This document shows, one piece after another, positions 1-10,846 of a stretch of DNA of 64,000 bases. The position numbers and the translations under genes are program-made. Every line of letters begins with the position of its first letter. Within the stretch, counting starts at the first letter, position 1. The notes under the pieces were generated by a model, which ran no database searches, was not told the DNA's origin, and worked only from the letters and a program-made list of their open reading frames with translations. The stretch is from Valencia hispanica (taxonomy: Eukaryota; Chordata; Actinopteri; Cyprinodontiformes; Valenciidae): assembly GCA_963556495.2 (NCBI GenBank), contig OY747707.1, forward strand, positions 27,612,371 to 27,676,370, written 5' to 3'.

Positions 1-83
1 TAAGCAATGAGTCACTCTGTCTGTGTGGCCCTGACTAATGGCCACCCACTTTCTTCCCTTTAAACTGCCCCGTTGTGGGGTAG

Positions 84-179
84 GACGCTCAGCCATCACC
101 CCTCGACCTGCTAGCAACGACCTGCACTCAGGTTGGGTCGCCATCGTCAGAGGTGAACAGAGGTGCTGCAGCTCATGTG
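84..179 (+). CDS. sp3: Sp3 transcription factor, Sp-box exon (internal coding exon)
   Basis: Reading from 84 gives 32 open codons that begin DAQPSPLDLLATTC and continue TQVGSPSSEVN. This corresponds to the conserved Sp box of the Sp1-Sp4 family (SPLALLAATC-type), which lies N-terminal to the glutamine-rich activation domains. The exon ends at 179 in a strong donor (GTG|GTAAGT) in phase 0, and the next recognised exon at 10847 opens in phase 0, so the two join in frame. I chose 84 because TAG at 81-83 can serve as the acceptor AG and also closes the frame upstream. A start at 93, after CAG, is an alternative. The box carries D where mammals have A (LDLL for LALL), so it is divergent. The initiator codon and any exon before this one lie outside the window. 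Confidence 0.72.
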
Positions 180-1844
180 GTAAGTCAGCACCTCTGCTAC
201 ATCTGGTTCAGTGTTAGCTGGAGTCAGTCGCTCTGTCGTTGCTCTTCAAATCTGGTGGTGGGCATTTACCTAGATAAGCTTTTCGCAATATCACTTTCTG
301 CAAAATCGCAGAAGATCACTTGGATGCAATAATAGGTTGACAGCTTACTATGTCAATATCTTTCAAGTGCAATATATTCCCCCTGTGCATGTCAAATACA
401 TAATTGGCCTTTTGGATGAAGCTCCTCTGTCCATGAAGCCCACATATAAGATTTAGTTATAGATCAAGGAAAGAAGGGTTTGGGCGTCTCATTCTTTAAT
501 GTTGTGATGATAAAAAGAACGATAAGGATGTAGAAAATGTGTGTTAACTGTGATTGATACCATCGTCATGACAACATTTTACAAAAACATCTCAGAAGCA
601 TTTTATTCTGATATCGTGCAGCGCTAAATACAAAGCAACTGGATTTTTGGTATCAGTTGGTAGAAAATCCAGCTGTGGCCACAAGACATGGGAGGGTTAC
701 ATGTATCAATGTATACCAATGTTTTATGAAGTTATGACTGAAGATTTTTTAAACTAAAAAGCTTGTTTTGAAGTACATATGCAAAATATATCAAATTACT
801 GCCATCGCTCCAATATGGATGCGTGTCAAATTGTGCGGGGCTGGTTGGGTTACAATATTGGATTAATTGGTTAGGTTAATTTATTTTCAATTTATTTTTG
901 TGCACATAGTATATATTTCCTGTGGGATGATGTTTCCCTGCCCTTGATGCCCGCACCTGATTTAGATATCGATTTATAGATCAAGGAAGGTAAAGTTTGG
1001 GGGTTTCCCTCCTTTGCTTTCTTGTTGGGATGATGAAAAAGAAAGAGAAGGAAGTAGAACATTTGAGGTAACCATAACTATATCTTCACCACAATATTCC
1101 ACTAAAACCTCATAATTGCATGTGTCCTAACATCTTGCTGCCCTTTTACAAAGCAGCTGCATTTTGGCACCAAACAAAAGAATGTCAAACTGTGATAACT
1201 AGAATGGGTTGGTTACCATTATCAAGGTATGAATGGGTTTTAAAATATTATGACTGCCACACGGTTTAAACTTTCCGACACAGTTTATGTAGTTTTAAAG
1301 TCCTTTTGATACGATCCCAAACAAAGTGTTGTAGTGACTTCAGGTTTATCCAGCTGTTTGGAGCATGGTGTTAAACATCACTGGCCGTTCTCCACTTGTT
1401 GCTGCACTTAAAGTAAAGACAAATATGGGTCTTTGGAAGTATTTAGAACAAAAAACACGGACAATGACGGCTTTGAAACTGCTGCATATCTGCAGACAAC
1501 CTAAACAAGCATCTTGATTGCTGTTTATTCTATATTTTTGTTAGGTTTAGATTCAAAAATTCAAAATACCAATAAAGATCACACTTATCAGTTTCCGTCA
1601 TTATTGCAGCTCTTGGAATAATTGTTTCTTTTTTGTTTTTAAATAAAAACAATTACATTATACCTCATGATCATATTTAAAATGTTTGTGCAACTACTGT
1701 AACAATTTGCTAATTTTACTTCAGGTTGTATAGTGGGAATGCCCTTTCAGACAAATGTCTAATGACAACTGTTACTGCATCAGAAAATGTATTTCCCTCC
1801 AGTCATTTAACAAATCATTTCTTTAAAAAGTTTTGTGTCCTCAT
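180..1844 (+). other. Sp3 intron, first part, no recognised feature
   Basis: AT-rich intronic DNA after the donor at 180. I see no open coding exon and no clear transposon ends. Two short stretches, near 440-480 and 960-1020, resemble each other (both carry 'atagatcaaggaa' followed by a similar T-rich context), which suggests an old internal duplication or two copies of one decayed repeat. Confidence 0.5.
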
Positions 1845-1985
1845 TCGACAGGGGATAGAGTAGAAAGTGGGAGAGAGGTGGGGGAAGATAAAGGTCTGCA
1901 AGGACGGGACTCAAACTTGAGACGGCCGCGTTAAGGACTGAGGCCTCCGTACATGGGGCACCCGCACTAACCACACAGCGCCACT
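1845..1985 (-). repeat. tRNA-derived SINE fragment
   Basis: On the minus strand the segment begins with a tRNA-like head: a GTGTGGTTAGTGCGGG-type A-box region, then CAAGTTTGAGTCCCG as a B box about 50 bases later, followed by a pyrimidine-rich body. This is the layout of a fish tRNA-derived SINE inserted antisense to sp3. It is not a working tRNA gene: it cannot form a proper acceptor stem and it runs on into a non-tRNA body. Confidence 0.55.
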
Positions 1986-2509
1986 AAAAAAACATTTTTT
2001 TTAGACTATGGTAGAAGTATCTGGCCTTTAAGACTTGAAGCATGACTAGATGTGTCATATGTGAAACAGGCAAATTACTTCATACTATATCCTTTTCGGA
2101 TTTTGCTAGAATGTCACTTTCAGATGTGGACTAGAAGTGCAGCGGCTCTATAAGCAACTAAAACTATAAGCTGATACAGATTGTATTTTTAGTTTCATAG
2201 TAGTCATCGATCATCTTTTGCTTTTGTGGTTGTTTTATTATTTTTCTTGTTATGGCTGACATTTTATTTAGTCCTACAAACTAAAATGAGGATTAAAGAT
2301 CTTGTCGAGTTTTCTGTAATTTAGAATTGTTTAAATATTGCAATTTTTTACAGTTTAATAAAAACAATGATAGAGGTTTAAGTATGCTGTTCAGTTTAGA
2401 GAAAGGCATCTAAGTCGTTCCTCTTTTCTGGTTAACTCATACTTTGTGCATACTATTCAAGTTAGAGAAACACAGATAATTTCTGTGATGTCAAATAAGA
2501 AGGAAGTAA
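1986..2509 (+). other. Intronic sequence, nothing recognised
   Basis: AT-rich, without an ORF of note, splice-bounded exon or recognisable repeat. Confidence 0.4.
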
Positions 2510-2891
2510 CACCCTTTAAAGGTCATATATCATGCCATTTTACACCTACACCTAAGCCCATATATAATAAAATATTTTTTGTTGGCACTATGGAGATGTC
2601 ATTTTTCCTGAAATATGAGTTATATTCTTGAGACAAGTTTTCAACCCAATAATAAGTTGCTTGGTTTGCTGAAATATATATAGTGATGTATATATTTACA
2701 TCACTTCAGACATATCTGAAATAGGGGCTACTGTCACTCTTGGCTCATATCTTGAGTCATGTGGGCGAAGAACAGTTGATATAGGCGACATAGACCCATG
2801 TGGAAATAAAACATTAAATTTTTAAACAGAAATGTTTTTACCACGTTGTGTACACAGCTTTGTTATTGGCTAACTTAACATTGGAACCATT
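2510..2891. repeat. Probable decayed DNA-transposon or MITE sequence next to the minisatellite
   Basis: The stretch starts CCCTTTAAAGGTCATATATC and has the character of fish non-autonomous DNA transposons that begin with an 'AAAGGTC' type end. No matching opposite end was found with confidence. The short ORF over the start of this region (2446-2631) has no family features. Confidence 0.25.
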
Positions 2892-3180
2892 CAGCTAGCG
2901 GGTTAGCAGCTAGCGGGTTAGCAGCTAGCGGGTTAGCAGCTAGCGGGTTAGCAGCTAGCGGGTTAGCAGCTAGCGGGTTAGCAGCTAGCGGGTTAGCAGC
3001 TAGCGGGTTAGCAGCTAGCGGGTTAGCAGCTAGCGGGTTAGCAGCTAGCGGGTTAGCAGCTAGCGGGTTAGCAGCTAGCGGGTTAGCAGCTAGCGGGTTA
3101 GCAGCTAGCGGGTTAGCAGCTAGCGGGTTAGCAGCTAGCGGGTTAGCAGCTAGCGGGTTAGCAGCTAGCGGGTTAGCAGC
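2892..3180. repeat. 15-bp minisatellite, about 19 identical units
   Basis: The unit agctagcgggttagc repeats without a visible mismatch for 289 bases, about 19.3 copies. Each unit contains GGGTTA, a circular permutation of the vertebrate telomere hexamer, and the palindrome GCTAGC. There are no spacers, so this is not a CRISPR-like array. The absence of diverged copies implies recent expansion, so copy number is probably polymorphic. Confidence 0.97.
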
Positions 3181-4573
3181 TTGGTTTTACTGACCGCTCC
3201 ACAGAGTGGTTTTAATGTTGGAATGGCGCCGGTTTGAAGAAGTAATCGGTAAGAAAATCCACTCTGGTGCCGGCGAATGTTCATCAAGCAGTCATGTGAA
3301 ATGACGGTCACAGACAAACACATTCTGGCTTGGTTTTTACGAACTCTCGAAGATAAAATGCAACCATTTCTGGCAATTAAACTCTTCTTTAGGAAGGCTA
3401 AACAAATTTCTTTACCTCTTGCAGCCGAAAATGCATTTTTGCATTCTAGGCATTTTCAAAAGAGCAGACTAGATAAGGAAGAAAACAAACAAATAAACAA
3501 ACAAACAAACTTGGTGGTGTTTAAAGATTTGCTCTGGGTCATTTTTAGCTCCTCAAAAGGATGTCTTTTAAAATCTGACATTAGTACCACATCTGAAAGA
3601 CTTAACCTGGTAACATTGGAAAAGAAGGGCTTAACGCTTGAATTCCAAATAAAGACACAATATTTAAAACTGTTTTGAATCAACAATAATCTATTACATT
3701 CAGTCATAAAAGTAGGAAAAATACAGATTGTCTGTCTGTCTAATTATTATTATTTTTGTTTATTTATTTTTTATTTACTTATTTTTTTTTAAGAATGTAA
3801 AAACTTCTAAGCTGCCAGTCAGTATAAATCATCTGCAGTAACAGTTAATATTCAGATGTAGACCTCTGTTCCCTTGGGTTCCTTCAGTTAAATTTACTTA
3901 ACTTATTAGCATTTTAAAGACTCTTGTTGACATTGTGACGAACCTTAATAGTGTAGTCATTACAGTCCACTGTAAAGGAAGTGCATTGTAGATACTGGCA
4001 GCAGCTTTTAAACGCTTTGGGCGCGGTGTTTCTCCAGACTGGGCTGCTTTCTTGGGGCAAGGAGATTCTTCCTGTGTTCATAAAAAAATTTTGTTACCTG
4101 ACGTTATTTCCCATTTCCCTATTAATAACATTTGAATAAATAGTTCCTAAAAATTTAATGCTTAAACAGGAAGAATAGTTAATATATAGAAAAGAATAGT
4201 TATGTTTTTTTTTTCATATTATAAATCAAACTTTCATTCACAATGTTTAATATGAATGCACACATTATCTGAACATGTTTTGTTTCACATGTCAGCCCAT
4301 TGCCTTATACTGCTTGTTTACTCAATCTAAATTGGTGTTTGCTGTACTGAAGACATAATTAGGATTGTAGTTGGCACAATACTAAAATTTCAAACTTCAT
4401 ACAAATTGTAAAAAATACTCCATAGCTGATGGCTTTTTCGATACCACAGCAACCTTTATTAAAGGCACAGGGTTATTTCTAGTTTCAAAAAAAATATTAA
4501 TTTCAATATGACAATATTTTATCTTAATTATAGCTAAACCAAGTAGGTGTGAATAATCCTTTGTTTAGGAACA
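3181..4573 (+). other. Intronic sequence with short simple repeats
   Basis: AT-rich intron. It holds an (AAAC/AAAT)n-like tract at about 3483-3510 and T-rich runs near 3750-3790 and 4206-4216. The 133-codon open frame at 3277-3678 shows no recognised domain and is not bounded by convincing splice sites, so I do not call it a gene. Confidence 0.4.
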
Positions 4574-5943
4574 TATAAAGTCAGCAAAAAAAGAAACTTC
4601 CTCTGACTTTCAACTGTTTTTACTTTCAGTGAACTTAATGTGTGTAAATATTTGTATGAACACTAAAAGAGTCAACACCATAAGACATAAACTAAAAATG
4701 TTTCACAGACATGTGACTAACAGAAATAGAATAATGTGTCCTTGAATGAAGGGAGGCTCAAAATCAAAAGTACCAGTCAGTATCTGGTGTGGCCACCAGC
4801 TGCTTGAAGTACTGCAGTGCATTTCCTCATGCACTGGACCAGATTTGTCAGTTCTTGCTGTGAGATATTACCCCACTCTTCCACCAAGGCACTTGCAAGT
4901 TCCTGGACATTTCTGGGGGGAATGGCCCTAGCCCTCACCCTGCGATCCAACAGGTCTCAGACGTGCTCAATGGGATTGAGACCCAGGCTCTTCGCTGGCC
5001 ATGTCTTCCCTGTACCGCAAGGCATTGAGATTGCCTGCAATGACAACAAGCTCAGTCCGATGGTGATGTGATATACCGGCCCAGACCATGACGGACCGCC
5101 CACCTCCAAATCGATCCCGCTCCAGGGTTCAGGCCTCGGTGTAACGCTCATTCCTTCGACGATAAACACAAATCCGTCCATCACCCCTGGTGAGACAAAA
5201 CGGCGACTCATCAGTGAAGAGCACTTTTTGCCACTCCTGTCTGGTCCAGCGAAGGTGAGTTTGTGCCCATAGGCGCCGTTGTTGCTGGTGATGTCTGGTA
5301 AGGACCTGCCTTACAATAGGCCTTCAAGCCCTCAGTCCAGCCTCTCTCAGCCTATTGCGGACAGTCTGAGCACTGATGGAGGGATTGTGTGTTCCTGGTG
5401 TGACTCGGGCAGTTGTTGTGGCCATCCTGTACCTGTCACGCAGGTGTGATATTCGGATGTACCGATCCTGTGCAGGTGTTGTTAAACGTGGTCTCCTACT
5501 GCGAGGATGATCAGCTGTCCTTCCTGTCTCCCTGTAGCGCTGTCTTAGGCTTCTCACAGTGCGGACATGGCAATTTACAGCCCTAGCCACATCAGCAGTC
5601 CTCATGCCTCCCTGCAGCATGCCTAATGCACGTTCACGCAGATGAGCAGGGACCCTGGGCATCTTTCTTTGGGTGTTTTTCACAGTCGGTAGACAAGTCT
5701 CTTTAATGTCCTGCATTTTTAGAACTGTGACCTTAAATGCCTACTTTCTGTAAGCTGTTATGGTCTTAACGACCATTCCACAGGTGCATGTTAATTAATT
5801 GATTATGGTTAATTGAACATGCATGGAAAACATTGTTTAAACCCTTTACAATGAAGATCTGTAAAGTTATTTGGATTTTTACAACATTATTGTTGAATTA
5901 CACAGTCCTGAAAAGGGATGTTTATTTTTTTGCTGAGTTTATA
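4574..5943 (-). mobile_element. Tc1/mariner-like DNA transposon, nearly full length, inactive
   Basis: The ends are an inverted pair: TATAAAGTCAGCAAAAAAAG at the left, and a right end whose reverse complement begins TATAAACTCAGCAAAAAAAT. TA dinucleotides flank both, as expected for Tc1/mariner. The minus strand carries a Tc1-type transposase. Its N-terminal paired-like helix-turn-helix half is open at 5324-5716 (HLRERALGMLQGGMRT and RHVR-like segments). The C-terminal catalytic half, around 4750-5320, is recognisable by FTDESPF-like and VMVWAG-like stretches but is broken by stops. It inserted antisense to sp3 within an intron. Confidence 0.85.
5324..5716 (-). pseudogene. Tc1-like transposase, N-terminal half (remainder broken)
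   Basis: 130 open codons encode the DNA-binding part of a Tc1-like transposase. There is a first helix-turn-helix around residues 20-60 (HLRERALGML ... DVARAVNCHVRTVRSL), a GRPR-type AT-hook-like linker (DHPRSRRPRLTTPAQD, residues 88-103), and then a second helix-turn-helix ending SAQTVRNRLREAGLRA. The DDE catalytic half should follow in the same direction toward 4750. Pieces of it are visible, but the frame closes just after LRA, so no complete enzyme can be made. Confidence 0.82.
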
Positions 5944-6430
5944 AATATATAAAGTATCACTTTTCTGTTTGGCAAAACAATAGATAAAATAACACTTAGG
6001 CCATGTACACACGTAGCCAGGTTTTTAAAAAACAAATCTTCTCATCATCCACCCGTCCACACCTAACCGCATAAGTGCGTTGTTAAGCACATTCATAGAC
6101 ATGCCAAACCAGTAGGGGGCAGTAGTTCCCCCAAATCCTATCCACTCAGAGTAACTTTCTATGTCCTAACTTCTACATACCGCATTAATGGAGCTTGTAA
6201 AAACAAGCAAGCAAAAAGCGCTTCAACAATCGATAATGCCAACACAGATCTGAGGGCATAAATGCTGTTTCTGAGTGAACACAGGTAGCACAAGTGATCT
6301 CGGAGCATTCTTGTCGCGGAAATTGATGTTGCAGGACCTAAAACTCCGGTGATTTCTGTCCACAAACTGAATTAGGACTATATATTTGTTACTGAAGTGT
6401 GCAATTTTTTTCTTTTATCTGGGGGTCCCA
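5944..6430 (+). other. Intronic sequence, nothing recognised
   Basis: Spacer between two Tc1-like insertions. No coding exon or complete repeat is visible. Confidence 0.4.
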
Positions 6431-7330
6431 AAAACATACACTCACCAGCTACTTTATTAGGAGCACATTGCTTATTAAGGAAAATAGCGAATCGGCCTAT
6501 TACATGGCATCAAGTCAATGCATTTTGGCATCTAGAAATGATGATGTCTTGCTCAAGTTCAAGCAGAAGATCAGAATGAGGAAGAGAGATGATTTAAGTG
6601 ACTTTGAATGTGGCAAATTTTGGTGCCAGATGTAGTATTCTGGGTATTTCAGAAGCTGCTCATTTGCTTGGATTCTCACGCATAACCAACTCTCAAGCTG
6701 ACAGCAAATGGTCGAAAAAAAAAAGGAAATGTACAGTGAGGACAGTTAAGTTAAATAGAAACTGCCTTGTTGATGTCAGAGAACAGTAGGCTGACTGGTT
6801 AAACATGAAAGACAATAGTAGCTCAATTGTTACAGCACATGTATCAGGATACATCTTTTAATACACAGCAGTAGCAGTTTGAAAAGTAGAAACATGAGTC
6901 ATCCTGCCTTAAATCAACGGTTCAGGCTGCTGGTGGTGGTATAATGGTGTGGGGTAGATTTTCTGGGCGCTCTTCTAGTTCCTTAGAACCCCTTTGGGTA
7001 TTGTTTAAACACAACAGCCTACCTGAGAATTATTGCTGACCATGTCTATTCTATTATACTCAGAGTGTGCTTATCTTCTAATGGCTATTTCCAGCTAGAT
7101 AAGTCATAATTCATCACCTCACAAAGCTCAATTCATCTCAAACTGGTTCCTTGAGGATGATTGGTTCGTTGTGGCCTTATGGCCTCCACAGTGGCCATGT
7201 ATGGTGGAACAGTAGATTCTTATCATCTGTGTGTCGCCAACTCATTTTCAGCTACTTCTTGATGCTATTATGTCAGTATGGACAAAAAATCTTAGAAGAA
7301 TGTTTCTGACACCTTGGTGAATTTATGAAA
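6431..7330 (+). mobile_element. Decayed Tc1/mariner-like element, 3' truncated
   Basis: The left end reads ACTCACCAGCTACTTTATTAG, close to a well-known fish Tc1-like terminus (ACTCACCGGCCACTTTATTAG type). Downstream, short ORFs preserve the transposase N-terminus in pieces (DDLSDFECGKF, then ILGISEAAHLLGFSRIT, a helix-turn-helix). Later DNA keeps fragments of the catalytic part, and stops and frameshifts are frequent. No matching right terminus is seen, so the copy is truncated, with an approximate end near 7330. Confidence 0.7.
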
Positions 7331-7479
7331 TGAAGAGTTAAAGATCTCATGACACGAAGCTGATTTCATGTAAATGTATTATGACATAATGCATCTTGTC
7401 AAAGTATGTGGTTGTGTAAATTTATGAGCCGAACAGACTTGATTTTACGCAATAATTAGAGTTTCAAAAATATTAGCTT

Positions 7480-7790
7480 AATCACGGCTTCAAAGCTACG
7501 TCTCCATGTGACGTCAGCGACAGAACCGCTCAGGCTGGACAGTCGGAAAACTACCGCCGTCAGGCCTGATGGAGGCGCTCATATTTGAAGCCTCGGAAGA
7601 TTCTTCCTCCAGTTTTTGCCTTGAGATGGTTTTAGAGGTGGAAAATGCAGCTGGTTCTGGTGCTTCTAGAGGCATATAACCGTACAGGTACGAGGTACGA
7701 GCCGTACACAATGACTGAGATGGAAGAAGAAAGCGGGTCAGAGAAGCTAGTGGGAGAAGTGACGTCAGGGAAACAGGTTGGTAAGGATTA
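7480..7790. promoter_or_regulatory. CpG-containing segment with two CRE-like sites
   Basis: Two TGACGTCA-type sites (about 7509 and 7761) lie in a stretch richer in CpG than its AT-rich surroundings. Between them an ATG at 7711 starts 22 acidic codons (MTEMEEESGSEK...) ending CAG|GTTGGT at 7776 in phase 0. This could be an alternative first exon joining 10847. It could equally be part of a transposon: an inverted partner of the first CRE-containing stretch lies near 10438-10463. No function is claimed. Confidence 0.22.
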
Positions 7791-8461
7791 GAAATAACTT
7801 AATCGTGGCTTCTTTAAAAAAATAAACAAAATTATATAAATGAGCATAATATTAACGTGTAGTGATTTTAGTAGTGACCTGAAAAATAAACATTAGCCTT
7901 CATAATGTAAATACGGTAAATCAGTTTTAAAACTAAAAATAATAAACTAATCCAGACGTACTTATTGATAAGGTCTGAGACTGATATCGGAAAAATAAAA
8001 TCATATTGTAGGCAAACATTCAAGGCAAACAACAAAGCAAGTAGCCTAAGACTTACTTCATTAGAATTCTTAATTATGATTATCGTACCAAATTATTAGT
8101 TTCAGTTGAAACACGTTTATTTAATTTCTTTGTCAGACTCAATAAATAGTTTGAATTATTAATAATTATAGCAAAACTGCTTTGAATATGTACCTGTCTT
8201 TTCTGGACAAGGGCGGCAGTTTTTTTTAAACTTCTGGGGACAATTATTGATTATTCATATAGCCTAGGCTGTAATTATTCAGCCGTTGGCTATAGGCTAT
8301 ATGCACAGTAACAAAGCACGTTCCCTTTACAACCCTTGCCGTTGTTCTGTGCGGGGAAACTTTTACAGTTAAGAGTCCTGCATGGGGCGGGTACCCGCGG
8401 GTGGAATATTCCAAAGCAATAAAAGACAAATTATTAATTCTACTATAATTTACATTTAATC
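7791..8461 (+). other. Intronic sequence, possible hAT-like debris
   Basis: AT-rich sequence. The GGGCGGGTACCCGCGGGTGG stretch near 8383 resembles pieces of fish hAT-like repeats, but I could not define ends. Confidence 0.25.
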
Positions 8462-9268
8462 AGGGATCCCGTTATTTTCTGTCTTTGACAGTTTTTTTTT
8501 TTTTTTTGAAAAAAAATCTGAAACATTCAATATTATTTAATTCTTCATTCATTTTAGTTAATATTCAGCCCGAACAATCTGAACAAAGAATCTCCATCGT
8601 GCCATCACACATGGAGCAGATGAAAACATGTACTAAATATGAACATTTTACCTGCAGTCTCACAACTTTCTCATGGTCTATAGACGTGAATTGTGCACCT
8701 TGTGCATAAGGGAGGCTGAATCCGCTCCGGTCGCACACTGGAATAACAGGAGCCACTTCTTTCTCAACTTTCTTATTGCCTCAGCAGGAGGAAATAGTGT
8801 TGCATTGAGTATGGTGTCCAGGTCTGAGATGATGATGCTCTCATAAGAATCTTTTTTGATTGATTCAGTTTCCTAAACTGACTGTTTATGACTGTACGTC
8901 TGCATCAAGTGGTCAGTGGCACAAATTGTAAACTTTCACAATGAAGGACGTCTGTTAGTTTGGGTCCACAGGTGTTTCTGATTATTGTACTGACTGATGA
9001 ATAGAGGTTGCGTCATAATAAACTGACGGCAAAAGCTCATCACACAAACACTCTTCAGATGGTATTCCTATTCCTTTTTGTGAATGCACTCACTACCTGA
9101 TGGAGTAGTGGAGAGGTTGATCCGCCCGTCAGAAAGTGAACTTTTGTGTGATGTCCTGCTTCATTTTCTCACTCGATTTTCCTGCCGCACTTCAACAACG
9201 GCCTTTACATTTTTCCATTAGGCTACAGTTTTAAAAAAACAATCAAAGACAGAAAATAACACAATCCC
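8462..9268. mobile_element. Inverted-repeat-bounded element (candidate non-autonomous DNA transposon)
   Basis: GTTATTTTCTGTCTTTGA at 8471-8488 is exactly the reverse complement of the 18 bases at 9243-9260, and similarity continues weakly on both sides (GGGAT outside, T-rich inside). The two arms bound about 0.8 kb with no convincing ORF. This is the structure of a small non-autonomous DNA element. The class is unassigned because target-site duplications are not evident. Confidence 0.45.
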
Positions 9269-10437
9269 CAAGTTATTGTAACTTATATTACAATGAATCA
9301 TGTCCCTTTTAAATCTTTGAAACATTGTACATCTGAAATAAATTTAATGCAGATATCTCTGTCCAGAAACTATTGTCCACAGTCCCTGACTTTATCTGCG
9401 CTCTCCGTTCCTGAATCACAAATTCAGTCGCAGATAAATCTCTCTCTGGCAGCGCAGGATAGCTGGAACATTCTGCTGTCAGTGCAAAGCTGGGGAATAT
9501 TCTGCCATGTTCTCTCCACAAACACAATATATCAACCCCATTCTCTTTGGGAGTCGTAAACAGACAAAAGTATTAAATTAATATTTTTAACCTGCAGTAA
9601 AGAAACTTCAGCCAGACCCATGAAATTTAATTGATGTATTTTTCCATCTTGAAACGGGAACCAGCGGCAATGCAGAACTCTGCTCTGAACATGTTTGCAT
9701 ACGGATTAAAACCTTGATGTATCCACTGCAAAGAACGCTGCAGCATCTGCACAGAAAGAAATCATGACTGTATGAGAGTGCAATGGAGTAATTTAAATAA
9801 TAGTCCGTTCAGATACTGATGATGTGGAAATTGTGCTGGGAGCACAAGTAGATGTTAGATCTGCGCTGGTAGGAAATTCCGCATCAGGTTTAGAAAAGTG
9901 GTGGTGACATGTCCCTGGTGTCCCTGGCTAAAATGAGCCTCTGGAAACACAAGATCTAACTGGGCAGTCGGTGGAAGTCGAGCTTGTAGGAGTAGCGATG
10001 CTGACGCTGTCAGTGTCGCATCGCAGTCCACAAGCCCCACCACGGTACCGCCGCCACACGCTCTCACACTCCTGCTGAACACTGCAGGTACAGCTGTCAG
10101 CAGCAACACACGCTTGTGTTGAACTAAACAACCCAGGGATTCCTTTATCATAGTAATCAAAACAATTCTGCTCAAAATGTTTGGAACAGAGGAGAGAGGA
10201 GGAGGAGGAGGGAGCCCACTACTCATGGGTGTGTCTAACCAGTTTCATCCACTTACTTAGACAATAACTCTGGGTCTTTGGGAAACTTAAATAAACTGAT
10301 ACAGTCCTTGTGTGTATTTGAGCAAAATCCCCCAACACAACGTGAAGGCATTGCGATCACTTTTCTTTGTCAAAAATAGAAAATAGCGGTCCCAGTCACA
10401 GCTGAAAAGTCGCTGTCAAATGTGCCAACAAACAGAA
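9269..10437 (+). other. Intronic sequence, no recognised gene
   Basis: Moderately GC-variable DNA with several short overlapping open frames on both strands (9293-9559, 9855-10226), none with a recognisable family signature. Part may be old transposon sequence. Confidence 0.35.
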
Positions 10438-10545
10438 TGCGTTCTCTCGCTAACGTCACTTCCGGCTTTCTGCTCGTTCAGTGCGCAGTGATGCAGTACT
10501 AAAATGCTAGTCACCGCGGCGGCGTGTTTATGACTTTGACATAGT
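10438..10545. promoter_or_regulatory. Promoter-like CRE/ETS cluster upstream of the large Sp3 exon
   Basis: The sequence TAACGTCACTTCCGGC combines a CRE half-site and an ETS/GABP-type core, followed by a CpG-rich patch (CACCGCGGCGGCG, about 10514). Such clusters are typical of CpG promoters. It lies 300 bases before the exon at 10847, so an internal promoter is imaginable. Its similarity to the inverted stretch near 7505-7530 allows a transposon origin instead. Confidence 0.22.
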
Positions 10546-10846
10546 CCATTGGGTTCAGATTTCTTTATTTTAAGTTATGTTTAAAAAGGTCAACTACGTG
10601 TCATGAGGTCTTTAAGGCAGTTCTGAAGAGAGAGGAAAAGTCTATAAACATAAAAAATTGGTAAATTAGTAGATTATGCAAACAATCAAGCTAAATCAAA
10701 GTCAAATAGATGGTCAGTAATAAATTCTGGCTACTTCTGTGTGTGCTCTTCAAATTCCTGCCGCTGAGTTTGCTTCTTTACGTTATGATATGAAAAAAAG
10801 CATTTTAAAAACTGTGCTAATCATTTAACTTCTTTTCTTTTCCCAG

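Noticed and set aside
2892..3180. CRISPR-like direct repeats
   Set aside because: Units are contiguous with no spacers, and the host is a vertebrate. It is a minisatellite.
3277..3678. 133-codon ORF
   Set aside because: Contains an (AAAC)n repeat translated as NKQINKQTN. No domain or splice context.
9855..10226. 123-codon minus-strand ORF with proline-rich start
   Set aside because: The start is a low-complexity GGA-rich stretch (rich in P when read antisense). No family features and overlapping alternatives exist.
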